Source: JAQGMV01 sp035626595
Lineage (GTDB): Bacteria > Pseudomonadota > Gammaproteobacteria > Burkholderiales > SG8-41
DNA length: 64,000 nt
Direction: 5' to 3'
Assembly (NCBI GenBank): GCA_035626595.1
Contig: DASPNJ010000109.1
Coordinates: 62,001 to 126,000 of the forward strand
Shown here: positions 31,016-39,197 of the stretch, in pieces
Layout: each line of letters opens with the position of its first letter
How positions within the stretch are numbered: the stretch's first letter is position 1
Notes under the pieces: generated by a model
What the model saw: only the letters and a program-made list of their open reading frames with translations
Databases searched by the model: none
Told to the model about the DNA's origin: nothing
Made by a program: the position numbers and the translations under genes

Positions 31016-33121
31016 ATGGACACGAGTTCGCATCGGCTCACGCTCGGCGTCGACATCGGCGGCACCTTCACCGACCTCGTTCTCCTGCGCAGCGACGGGC
31101 GGCTCTTCAGCAAGAAGGTGCTGTCCACGCCGGAGGACTACAGCAAGGCCATCGAGAGCGGCATCCTCGATCTGCTGGCCGAAGTGCACGTGCCGGCATC
31201 GGCCATCGCGGAGCTCGCGCACGGCACGACGGTGGCGACCAACGCGATCATCGAGCGGCGGGGTGTGCGCGTCGCGCTCGTCACGACGAAGGGCTTTCGC
31301 GACGTGCTCGAGATCGCCCGCTTCCGCTCGCCGCGTCTCTACGATCTGAACTATCGGAAGCCCGAGCCGCTGGTCGAGCGCCGGCTCCGGCTGCAAGTGC
31401 GCGAGCGCACGATGAGCGACGGGACGGTGCTCGCGCCGGTGAACACGGAAGACCTCGATGCCGCCGCGCGCGTGATTCGCGACAACGCGATGGACGCCGT
31501 CGCGATCTGCTTCATCAACTCGTACGCGAATCCCGCGAACGAGCTCGCGGCGAGCCGCTATCTCGCGCAAGCGCTGCCGGGCTTATCGATCTCGGCGTCC
31601 ACCCAGCTCCTGCCGCAGATCAACGAGTACGAGCGCACCAGCACGATCGTGGTGAACGCGTACATCCGGCCGGTGGTCGAGCGCTACGTGCGTTCGCTGG
31701 AGGAGCGCCTGCGCCGCATCGGCATTCCGGCGCCGCTCATGATCATGCAGTCGAGCGGGGGGCTCCTGCCCGGCCCGCTCGCCGCGAAGAACCCGGTGTA
31801 CGTGATCGAATCCGGACCCGCCGGCGGCGTCGTCGGCGCCCAGCGGCTGGGACAAAGCGTCGATCTCGGCGATCTCATCGTCTTCGACATGGGCGGCACC
31901 ACTGCGAAAGCGTCGCTCATTCAGGGCGGCGCCTACGGCCTGTGCCCCGAAACCGAAGTCGGCGGGGGCGCCGCGCTCGGTCACCGTCTGATCCAGGGTG
32001 CGGGTTACGTCGTGCAGGTGCCGACGATCGACATCGCCGAAGTCGGCGCGGGCGGCGGCAGCATCGCAACCGTGGACGCCGCAGGCGGCATGCAGGTCGG
32101 CCCGCGCAGCGCGGGCGCCGAGCCGGGGCCCGCCTGCTACAACCGCGGTGGAACTGCAGCGACCGTGACCGACGCGAACGTGCTGCTCGGCTATCTCAAT
32201 CCCGATGCGCTGTGCGGCGGCGAGCTCCCGATCGTGCGCGCGAAGGCGCAGGAGACGATCGCGGCGCTCGGCCAGCGGATGAATCTCGACGTGATCGACA
32301 CGGCGTACGGCATCCACCTCATCGCGAACTCGAACATGATGAAGGCGCTGCATGGCGTCTCGACCGAACGCGGCCGCGATGCGTCGCAGTTCGGCCTGCT
32401 CGCGATCGGCGGCAACGGCGGCGTGCACGCCGCCAATCTCGCGGAGACGCTGCGGATCACGCGCATCGTCGTCCCGCCGGTGGCCGGGCTCTTCAGCGCG
32501 CTCGGCATGCTGTTCGCGGACGTCGAGCACCATCTCGTGGCGGCGTTCTATCGGCGGTACGACACGGTCACCGCGGAAGACCTGACGGCGGCGGCAGGTC
32601 CGCTCGTGGACGAAGCGCGGCGGCTGCTCCAGCTCGAAGGCTTTCCGGCTGCGCGCCAGCACATCACGCTCTACGGCGAGATGAAACACGTCGCGCAATC
32701 GGCGGCGCTGACCGTGGCCATCGAAGGGTGGCCGGTCGCCGCGGAGAGCCTCACGCGGGCACGGGCGGCGTTCGGCGCAGCGCACGAGGCGAGCTACGGC
32801 TACCGCTCGGATACCGAGCCCCTGCAGTTCGTCGCGCTCAAGGTGATCGGCCAGGGCATCTCGGAAACGCCTCGCGTGCCCGAGCGCCTCGAGCGCGATC
32901 GCGAAGATCGTGCCACCCAGGCTTCACGCAACGCGTATTTCGGACGCGATCTCGGCTGGCACGATACGCCGGTGATCGCGCGCAACGCGCTCGATGCGAC
33001 GCCGCTGCCGGGGCCGCTCATCGTCGAGGAGTACGACACGACCACAGTAGTGCGCCCCGGCTGGTCCGCCCGCCTCGACCGCTGGAACAACATCATTGTG
33101 GAACGTGCCCCGAAGAGCTGA
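31016..33121 (+). CDS. hyuA: Hydantoinase/oxoprolinase family protein, subunit A
   Basis: This 701-residue protein starts with the ATPase-type phosphate loop TLGVDIGGTFTDLVLL near residue 9. It also carries LAHGTTVATNAIIERRG near 66, DMGGTTAKASLIQGG near 290 and HGVSTERGRD near 448, all landmarks of HyuA/OplA. With HyuB it forms an ATP-dependent enzyme opening five-membered cyclic amides such as hydantoins or 5-oxoproline, or acts as a carboxylase-type acetone/acetophenone enzyme in related members. ATG 31016 is preferred over an upstream frame that would run through the operator. hyuB follows with one base between. Confidence 0.86.
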   Translation: MDTSSHRLTLGVDIGGTFTDLVLLRSDGRLFSKKVLSTPEDYSKAIESGILDLLAEVHVPASAIAELAHGTTVATNAIIERRGVRVALVTTKGFRDVLEIARFRSPRLYDLNYRKPEPLVERRLRLQVRERTMSDGTVLAPVNTEDLDAAARVIRDNAMDAVAICFINSYANPANELAASRYLAQALPGLSISASTQLLPQINEYERTSTIVVNAYIRPVVERYVRSLEERLRRIGIPAPLMIMQSSGGLLPGPLAAKNPVYVIESGPAGGVVGAQRLGQSVDLGDLIVFDMGGTTAKASLIQGGAYGLCPETEVGGGAALGHRLIQGAGYVVQVPTIDIAEVGAGGGSIATVDAAGGMQVGPRSAGAEPGPACYNRGGTAATVTDANVLLGYLNPDALCGGELPIVRAKAQETIAALGQRMNLDVIDTAYGIHLIANSNMMKALHGVSTERGRDASQFGLLAIGGNGGVHAANLAETLRITRIVVPPVAGLFSALGMLFADVEHHLVAAFYRRYDTVTAEDLTAAAGPLVDEARRLLQLEGFPAARQHITLYGEMKHVAQSAALTVAIEGWPVAAESLTRARAAFGAAHEASYGYRSDTEPLQFVALKVIGQGISETPRVPERLERDREDRATQASRNAYFGRDLGWHDTPVIARNALDATPLPGPLIVEEYDTTTVVRPGWSARLDRWNNIIVERAPKS

Positions 33122-33122
33122 T

Positions 33123-34853
33123 ATGGATATCGATCCCGTCAAACGCGAGCTCATCAAGAACCGGCTCGTCACGATCGCCGACAACATGATGCTCGCGGTG
33201 GTGCGCACCGCGCGCTCGACCGTGGTGAAGAACAACATGGATTTCTCGGCGTCGATCTGCGACGCCGACGGGCAGCTGGTCGCGCAGGGGCTCGCCGTGC
33301 CGGTGCATCTCGGCGCAACGATGCCGGCGCTGCGCGGCTGCCTCGATTACTTCGGCGACGACATCCACGAAGGCGACATCCTCGCGAGCAACGATCCATA
33401 CGCGGGCGGCAGCCACTTGAACGACATCTTCATGTTCAAGCCGGTGTTCGTGGGCGGGCGGCGCATCGCGTTCCTCGGGCTCATCCTGCATCACACCGAC
33501 ATGGGCGGGCGCGTGCCGGGCGGCAACGCTGCGGACTCGAACGAGATCCATCAGGAGGGCTTGCGCATCCCGCCGTCCAAGATCGTCGAGCGCGGCGCGC
33601 TCAACCGCACGCTGTGGCGGATCATCGAGCACAACGTGCGCGTCCCCGAGCGCAACGCCGGCGATCTCAAGGCGCAGATGGCCGCGCTCGGCCTCGGCGA
33701 GAAGGAGCTTCTGAAGGTCCTCGCCGACCACGATCCCGACGAGCTCGACTTCTACATGAAAGAGCTGGTCGATTACTCCGAGCGCCTCACGCGCGAGGGC
33801 ATCAGGCAGTTGCCCGAAGGCGAATACGAGTTCACCGACTGGAACGACGACGACGGCATCGGCAGCGGTCCCGTCAAGATCCAGGTGAAGCTCACGGTCA
33901 AAAGCGACACCATCGTCGCCGATTTCACCGGCACCTCACCGCAGACCGGCGGCGCGCTGCACACGAATTACTGGTTCACCGCCTCATGCACCTATGCGGC
34001 GCTGCGCTCGGTGTTCGATCCGCACATGCCGAACAACGCCGGCTTCTACCGGCCCATCACCGTCATCGCGCCGGAAGGCTGCTGGGTGAACCCGGTGTAT
34101 CCCGCTGCGCTCGGGGCGCGCGGACAAGGCGGCCACCGCGTGCGCATGGTCGTGCTCGGCGCGCTGGCGCAGATGCTGCCGGAGCGCATGCCCGCGTGCG
34201 TCGGCGGCTCCGAGTTCGCGATCGTCATCGCGGGTCGTCACAAGAATCGTAAGCCGTTCCTGTATCTCGACTTCCACAACAACTCGGGGCTGGGCGGCGG
34301 ACCCGATCGCGACGGTCAGGACGCCGGCCCGTACTGCCTCGGCAACATGGCCAACACGCCGGTGGAGCTGGTCGAGGCGGAGAATCCGATTCTCATGGAG
34401 GAATACGGTTTCCTGCCGGACACCGGCGGGCCCGGCAAGTACCGCGGCGCGCTCGCGCTGGTTCGAAGCTATCGGCTGCTGGCGGACGAAGCGATGCTCC
34501 AGCTCCGCTCGGACCGCGAGCGCTTCGCGCCGTGGGGACTCTTCGGCGGCAAGTCCGGCGCCTCCGCCCGGTCTTATCTCAACAAGGGCACGCCGAACGA
34601 GCAGCGCATCCCGTCGAAGTTCATGGGCAACATCCGAAAAGGCGACGTGTTCCGCGGCGAGATGGCAGCATCGGGCGGTTATGGCGACCCGCTCGAGCGC
34701 GATGCCGCGGCCGTGCTCGAGGACGTGCGGCAGGAGAAGATGAGCGTGCGCCATGCCTTCGAGGAGTACGGCGCCGTAATCAGCGCGGAGACGCTGCAGC
34801 TCGACACCGAGGCCACGCGCTGGGAGCGCAACAAGCGGCGCCGCGCCGATTGA
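33123..34853 (+). CDS. hyuB: Hydantoinase/oxoprolinase family protein, subunit B
   Basis: This 576-residue protein matches the HyuB/OplB family. VKRELIKNRLVTIADNMMLA opens it, and DFSASICDADGQLVAQG, DILASNDPYAGGSHLND and HTDMGGRVPGG follow in family order. The C-terminal region contains FLPDTGGPGKYRGALALVRSY. It starts one base after the hyuA stop, so the two are one operon. The reaction depends on partner and substrate: ring opening of hydantoin-like compounds or carboxylation. After it comes a family B repeat and then a PLP enzyme gene. Confidence 0.88.
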   Translation: MDIDPVKRELIKNRLVTIADNMMLAVVRTARSTVVKNNMDFSASICDADGQLVAQGLAVPVHLGATMPALRGCLDYFGDDIHEGDILASNDPYAGGSHLNDIFMFKPVFVGGRRIAFLGLILHHTDMGGRVPGGNAADSNEIHQEGLRIPPSKIVERGALNRTLWRIIEHNVRVPERNAGDLKAQMAALGLGEKELLKVLADHDPDELDFYMKELVDYSERLTREGIRQLPEGEYEFTDWNDDDGIGSGPVKIQVKLTVKSDTIVADFTGTSPQTGGALHTNYWFTASCTYAALRSVFDPHMPNNAGFYRPITVIAPEGCWVNPVYPAALGARGQGGHRVRMVVLGALAQMLPERMPACVGGSEFAIVIAGRHKNRKPFLYLDFHNNSGLGGGPDRDGQDAGPYCLGNMANTPVELVEAENPILMEEYGFLPDTGGPGKYRGALALVRSYRLLADEAMLQLRSDRERFAPWGLFGGKSGASARSYLNKGTPNEQRIPSKFMGNIRKGDVFRGEMAASGGYGDPLERDAAAVLEDVRQEKMSVRHAFEEYGAVISAETLQLDTEATRWERNKRRRAD

Positions 34854-34878
34854 TGGTCGACGCGCACCGTTTGTGTAC

Positions 34879-34988
34879 GTGTCATTGCGAGGTGGAGCCA
34901 CTGCTCCGCCGAAGCAATCTCGACGCGGTCGTCACACGTTTGCGTGCGCCACGAGATCGCCACGGCGCCGCCGGCGCCTCGCGATGAC
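34879..34988. repeat. Dispersed palindromic repeat, family B
   Basis: GTCATTGCGAGG at the left and CCTCGCGATGAC at the right are the ends of one element, with inner GAAGCAATCTCG and CACGAGATCGCCACGG words. It lies between hyuB and the PLP enzyme gene and so may separate them into two transcripts. Confidence 0.68.
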
Positions 34989-35023
34989 AGCGTACGGCAG
35001 CACCTTGAACTGAGGAGCCCACA

Positions 35024-36487
35024 ATGTTCAGACACCAGATCTACCAAGCCCTCGGCGCACGTAAGAGCGAATTCATCGCGGCGGTCGAGAAGCAGGCGAA
35101 GCGCGTCGGCCTGCCGCCGGAGTGGAAGGGCACGATCGGGCTGACCGGCAGCAACTCGGCGCGGCCGGCGTATCTGCGGCGCGACATCGTCGAGAGCCTC
35201 GCCGCGGGCGCGCGCAGCTCGCGCAATCTTGTCGAATACATCGAGGACATTCGCTGCGTGGTGAAGGCGGAGTACGGCGACGATTACGACGCGGTGCCGA
35301 TCAACACCTGCGAAGCCGCGCTGTGGGCGAGCCTGGACACGTTCGCGACGCCGCCCGTCGCGGGCCGCGGCGACAACTACCGCACGCGCTACGTCGCGCT
35401 TTACGAAGCTCATAGCGAGCACCAGGTCGGCTACGGCCGTCCCTTTCCGCCGAAGTTCAAGGACGTGTTCTCCGACCGCGCGAACATCGGCGGCGAGCTC
35501 GGCGTGCTGGGGCGCAGACTCAACAATCTCGACGTGATCATCGCCTCGATCGAAGGGGCGCGCTACGAGCCGCACGGCATCAAGTCGTTCATCGTGCCGC
35601 TGCTCACGAGCGCCGATGCGAAACGCACCGCGGCGAAGCTCGCACGTATCGTCGAGCGCCATGCCGACAGCGTCTCGGCGCTCGTCTCGCTCGGCTACGA
35701 CTCACCCGGCTACGGCTACGGCGAAAAATCGGACGGCGTCACGCCGGATCTCAAGGCGGCGATGGGGGCGCTCGCGCGCGAGCACGAGATTCCCTACATC
35801 ATCGACAACGCCCGCGGCATTCCTTTCCTGGGCGCGCACCCGCGCAAGCTCATGGCCGATCTCGTGCTCTACAGCATGGACAAGGTCGCCGGCGCGCCGA
35901 CCAGTGGCCTCATCGTGGGCCGCCCCGAATACATCATTCAGTTGCAGCGCACGCTCGGCTGGCACAGCGAGCGTTTCGGCGGCGGCTCGCTCACCTACGG
36001 CAAGGGCGCGCACGTGGCGTTCGACCCGGGCCGGGAAGCGATCGTCGGTCAATTGGCCGCGCTCAAGTGGCTGCGCGAGAACAAACAACGCGTGCAGGGC
36101 GTCATCGACCGCTTCTACGGCGTGCTGCGCGACGAGAGCGAATCGCTCACGAAGAAGTACGGGAGCGGGATCGTGCTGTCGAAGTCCTACAACGGCGGCG
36201 CGGTCGAGTTGAATTACGTCGATACCTGGAACGACGGCCGCGTCGGCATCCCGATCTTCTCGACGGAAGACAAGGCGGCATCGATGAACCTCATTACGGC
36301 GGGTGTCGGCGCGCTCGGGCTGCTGCCCCCGTCGCCCGACGAAGGCAACGTCGTGCTCACGCTCGGGCGCGGGCTCCTGGACGAGAACGGCGAGTTCCTG
36401 GAGGACAAGGCGCGGGTCGCGGTGCGCGGGCTCGTCGTGGTGCTGGAAACGCTGGGAGAAATGGCAGCGTCCATCGCGAAGCAATAG
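35024..36487 (+). CDS. Fold-type I PLP enzyme resembling SepSecS/SelA
   Basis: This 487-residue protein reads as a fold-type I PLP enzyme. YIIDNARGIPFLG at about residues 258-270 supplies the Asp that contacts the cofactor ring (D261), and VLYSMDKVAGAPTSG holds the probable Schiff-base lysine K287. The overall pattern (GTIGLTGSNSARPAY, PINTCEAALWASLD) recalls the tRNA(Sec) selenium transferase group, but no selenium genes or tRNA(Sec) are in the window. It is placed after hyuAB and before a Bug receptor, which suggests a small-molecule role. The function is not established and I would not transfer the selenocysteine name. GAGGAG precedes ATG 35024. Confidence 0.62.
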   Translation: MFRHQIYQALGARKSEFIAAVEKQAKRVGLPPEWKGTIGLTGSNSARPAYLRRDIVESLAAGARSSRNLVEYIEDIRCVVKAEYGDDYDAVPINTCEAALWASLDTFATPPVAGRGDNYRTRYVALYEAHSEHQVGYGRPFPPKFKDVFSDRANIGGELGVLGRRLNNLDVIIASIEGARYEPHGIKSFIVPLLTSADAKRTAAKLARIVERHADSVSALVSLGYDSPGYGYGEKSDGVTPDLKAAMGALAREHEIPYIIDNARGIPFLGAHPRKLMADLVLYSMDKVAGAPTSGLIVGRPEYIIQLQRTLGWHSERFGGGSLTYGKGAHVAFDPGREAIVGQLAALKWLRENKQRVQGVIDRFYGVLRDESESLTKKYGSGIVLSKSYNGGAVELNYVDTWNDGRVGIPIFSTEDKAASMNLITAGVGALGLLPPSPDEGNVVLTLGRGLLDENGEFLEDKARVAVRGLVVVLETLGEMAASIAKQ

Positions 36488-36514
36488 AAAAACGTGAGGC
36501 GAGGAGGAGCGCAT

Positions 36515-37498
36515 ATGAAACGTACGGCTGCGGTTGTTTCGGCGTTCGCGGCTCTTGTGGCAGGTCTTGGGCCGGCGCACGCGCAGACGAAGCCGGGCGC
36601 CTTCCCGGCGAAACCGGTGCGCCTCGTCGTGCCGTGGCCGGCCGGCGGCGGCACGGACATCATCAGCCGCATCGTCGTCCAGAAGATGGGCGAGAACATC
36701 GGGCAGCAGGTGATCGTGGACAACCGCAGCGGCGCGTCCGGGATCATCGGCAGCGACCACGTCGCGAAATCCGCGCCCGATGGTTACACGCTGCTGATGG
36801 GCAACACGGCGACGAACGCGACCAACGCGAGCGTGTACCGCAAGCTCCCGTACGATCCGCTCAAGGATTTCGCCGCGATCTCGCTCGTCGCGAACTCGCC
36901 CTACATCATGTCCGTTCACCCCTCGCTGCCGGTGAAGTCGGTGAAGGACTTCGTCGCGCTCGCTAAAGCGCGACCGGGAGACTTGAACTTCGGTTCCGGC
37001 GGCGCGGGCTCGGCGCCGCATCTCGCCGCGGCGCTCTTCAACTACCTCGCGGGAATCAAGGTCACGCACGTCGCGTACAAGGGCGGCGCGGCGCACACGC
37101 CGGCGCTCATCTCCGGTGAGGTGCAGGTCACGTTCACCAATCCGCCGGAAGTGATGCCGCACATCAAAGCCGGCAAGCTCCGCGCGCTCGCGGTGACCTC
37201 ACCCGTGCGCTGGCCGAACGCGCCCGAGCTGCCGACGATCCGTGAAGCCGGCGTGCCGGCCTACGAGTTCACGATCTGGTGGGGCGTGCTCGCGCCGGCG
37301 GGCACCGCGCAGCCGGTGGTCGAACGTCTCCACGCCGAGCTCGTCAAAGCCGCCACCGCCAAAGACGTGAAAGACAACCTCGCGCGTCAGGGCGTGGACG
37401 TTGTCGCCAGCACGCCCGACGCGTTCACGAAGCTGATCCGCACGGAAGTCGAGAAATGGAAGCGCGTCGCGGCGGAAGCCAAGATCCAGCTCGACTAG
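36515..37498 (+). CDS. Bug/TctC family periplasmic substrate-binding protein
   Basis: This 327-residue protein starts at ATG 36515 after GAGGAGG. It has a signal peptide ending near GPAHAQ. Bug motifs are FPAKPVRLVVPWPAGGGTD, VDNRSGASGIIGSD, AKSAPDGYTLLMGN and LPTIREAGVPAY. It is an orphan receptor with no tctAB next to it. It follows the PLP enzyme by 27 bases and probably reports or captures a ligand processed by the hyuAB-PLP cluster. Confidence 0.9.
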   Translation: MKRTAAVVSAFAALVAGLGPAHAQTKPGAFPAKPVRLVVPWPAGGGTDIISRIVVQKMGENIGQQVIVDNRSGASGIIGSDHVAKSAPDGYTLLMGNTATNATNASVYRKLPYDPLKDFAAISLVANSPYIMSVHPSLPVKSVKDFVALAKARPGDLNFGSGGAGSAPHLAAALFNYLAGIKVTHVAYKGGAAHTPALISGEVQVTFTNPPEVMPHIKAGKLRALAVTSPVRWPNAPELPTIREAGVPAYEFTIWWGVLAPAGTAQPVVERLHAELVKAATAKDVKDNLARQGVDVVASTPDAFTKLIRTEVEKWKRVAAEAKIQLD

Positions 37499-37544
37499 CG
37501 AACATGAGGACCTCTAGTCCCGCAGGTCGCTACGATCCCCTGCT

Positions 37545-39143
37545 GTGGCCGAGACACGCGTAGACCTGCTCCACCTCCTCGAAGACCTGCGCGACGCGTA
37601 TCCGGGATCCATCGAGGAAACGATTCTCACGGAGATCGTCGCGAACTCCGCGGACGCGGGCGCCACCCGGATCGCGTTTTCGACCAGTCCGGCCGAGGCT
37701 GCGCTGTCGATCTCGGACAACGGCTCGGGCATGCCGCGGCGCGATCTGCGCCGCTACCACGATCTCGCGGCGAGCACGAAAGCGCGCGGCAAAGGCATCG
37801 GCTTCGCCGGCGTCGGCATCAAGCTCGCGCTGCTCGTCTGCAAGGAAGTCATCACCGAGAGCCGGCGCGGCAGGACGCACATCGCGACGGCGTGGCACCT
37901 CGCAACACGGCACAGGGCGCCCTGGAAGTGGGTGCCGCCGGCCGGGCTCGTGCCCGAGCGTGGCACGGGCGTAAGGCTTCATCTGACGGACGCGCTCTCG
38001 CCGCTCACCGACGCAGGCTTCGTCGAGACGACGATCCGGCGCCATTACCAGCCACTGCTCGATCCCGCGTGCGACGAGATCCTCGCGCCGCTGTATCCGA
38101 AGGGCATCGCGTTCGAGGTGAACGGCAGACTCCTCGAAAAGCAGTCCTGCCGCGCGCCCGAGATCGCGCCGCTCGCGATCCGCACCGGACGCAAGCGCAA
38201 GCCTTCCGCGGCGGGCTACCTCTTCCGGGATTCGGCATCCCTCTCCGAAGACGAGCGCGGCGTCGCGGTGAGCACCTACGGCAAGATCATCAAGCGCGGC
38301 TGGGACTGGCTCGGCATCGCGCCGCACGCGGCGGAGCGCATCGGCGGCGTGATCGAGGTGCCGCCGCTCGCCGCGTCCCTCACGCTCAACAAGGGCGACT
38401 TCATCCGCACCGGCGCGCGCGGCGCCGCCTACCTCGCGTTCCGCAAGGCAATCCAGGAAGCGGTCCAGCGACAGCTCGCGGCGTGGGGCGATGCGCGCGA
38501 GCAGCCGGACGCCGGCCGCACCCGCGCCGTGCGCGCGCTCGAGCGCGACCTGGAGCGCGTGCTCATCGATCTCGCGGAAGGTTTTCCGCTGCTCGCGGCG
38601 CTCGTCGAGCAGCGGCGCGGCGGACAGAAGCGGCTCTCGCTCGCGCCGCAGGTGCAGACCGGCGACGGTCCCATGGATGCCGCCGCAGCGCCAACGGAAT
38701 CAGTGCAGCCGCAGGACGTGGCCGGCGGTCCGCAGCCGTTCGAGCCGTCGCCCGCTCGGGAAACACCGCAAGCGCCCGAGCCGCCTCGAGCCGGCGAGCC
38801 GCCGCCGACAGAGCTGGAGCCGCCCGGCGGCGCCACGGCGCTGCCGAACCCGCGGGCCGCGAAGCGGCCGATCAAGCTCGGGCTGGCGGTGCAGTTCGAG
38901 GAACGTGCAGGAGACCCCGAGCTCGGCCGCCTCGTCGAGTCCACCGTCTTCGTGAACCGCGCGCATCCGGCGTACCAGCGCGCCGCGGCTTCGCGCTCCG
39001 AGGGCTATCACGTCGCGCTGTCGGTCGCGCTCGCGCTGGCGCCGCTCGCGGCCGAGCGGGCCGGCGAGCATGCCTTCGTCACGACGTTTCTTTCGCGCTG
39101 GGGAGAAGCGGTCACTCGCAGGGGAAGCTCTCGGCGGCGCTAA
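37545..39143 (+). CDS. Solitary GHKL (HSP90/MutL/histidine kinase type) ATPase
   Basis: This 532-residue protein starts at GTG 37545. Residues about 1-110 carry a complete GHKL nucleotide site: the N-box EIVANSADAGA (E30, N34, D37), the G1 box ISDNGSGMP (56-64) and the G2 box GKGIGFAGVGIK (82-93). It has no dimerisation and phosphoacceptor domain, receiver or membrane segment, so it is not a sensor kinase. It is nearer to MutL/HSP90/MORC-type ATPases. Residues about 380-440 are a Pro/Glu-rich linker, and a C-terminal domain of about 90 residues follows (GLAVQFEERAGDPELGR, then AAASRSEGYHVALSVALALA). It stands alone between a Bug gene and a convergent ThDP gene. The function is unknown. Confidence 0.75.
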   Translation: MAETRVDLLHLLEDLRDAYPGSIEETILTEIVANSADAGATRIAFSTSPAEAALSISDNGSGMPRRDLRRYHDLAASTKARGKGIGFAGVGIKLALLVCKEVITESRRGRTHIATAWHLATRHRAPWKWVPPAGLVPERGTGVRLHLTDALSPLTDAGFVETTIRRHYQPLLDPACDEILAPLYPKGIAFEVNGRLLEKQSCRAPEIAPLAIRTGRKRKPSAAGYLFRDSASLSEDERGVAVSTYGKIIKRGWDWLGIAPHAAERIGGVIEVPPLAASLTLNKGDFIRTGARGAAYLAFRKAIQEAVQRQLAAWGDAREQPDAGRTRAVRALERDLERVLIDLAEGFPLLAALVEQRRGGQKRLSLAPQVQTGDGPMDAAAAPTESVQPQDVAGGPQPFEPSPARETPQAPEPPRAGEPPPTELEPPGGATALPNPRAAKRPIKLGLAVQFEERAGDPELGRLVESTVFVNRAHPAYQRAAASRSEGYHVALSVALALAPLAAERAGEHAFVTTFLSRWGEAVTRRGSSRRR

Positions 39144-39197
39144 ACATGCGCGGCGCCGGCTGTTCGTAGTCGACAGGCTCACCACGAACCGGTTGCC

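Noticed and set aside
35024..36487. Selenocysteine synthase
   Set aside because: Only a general resemblance of the PLP core is visible, and no tRNA(Sec), selB or selD lies nearby.
37545..39143. Sensor histidine kinase
   Set aside because: The ATP site is of GHKL type, but there is no H-box, dimerisation domain, sensor or membrane segment, and no response regulator next to it.
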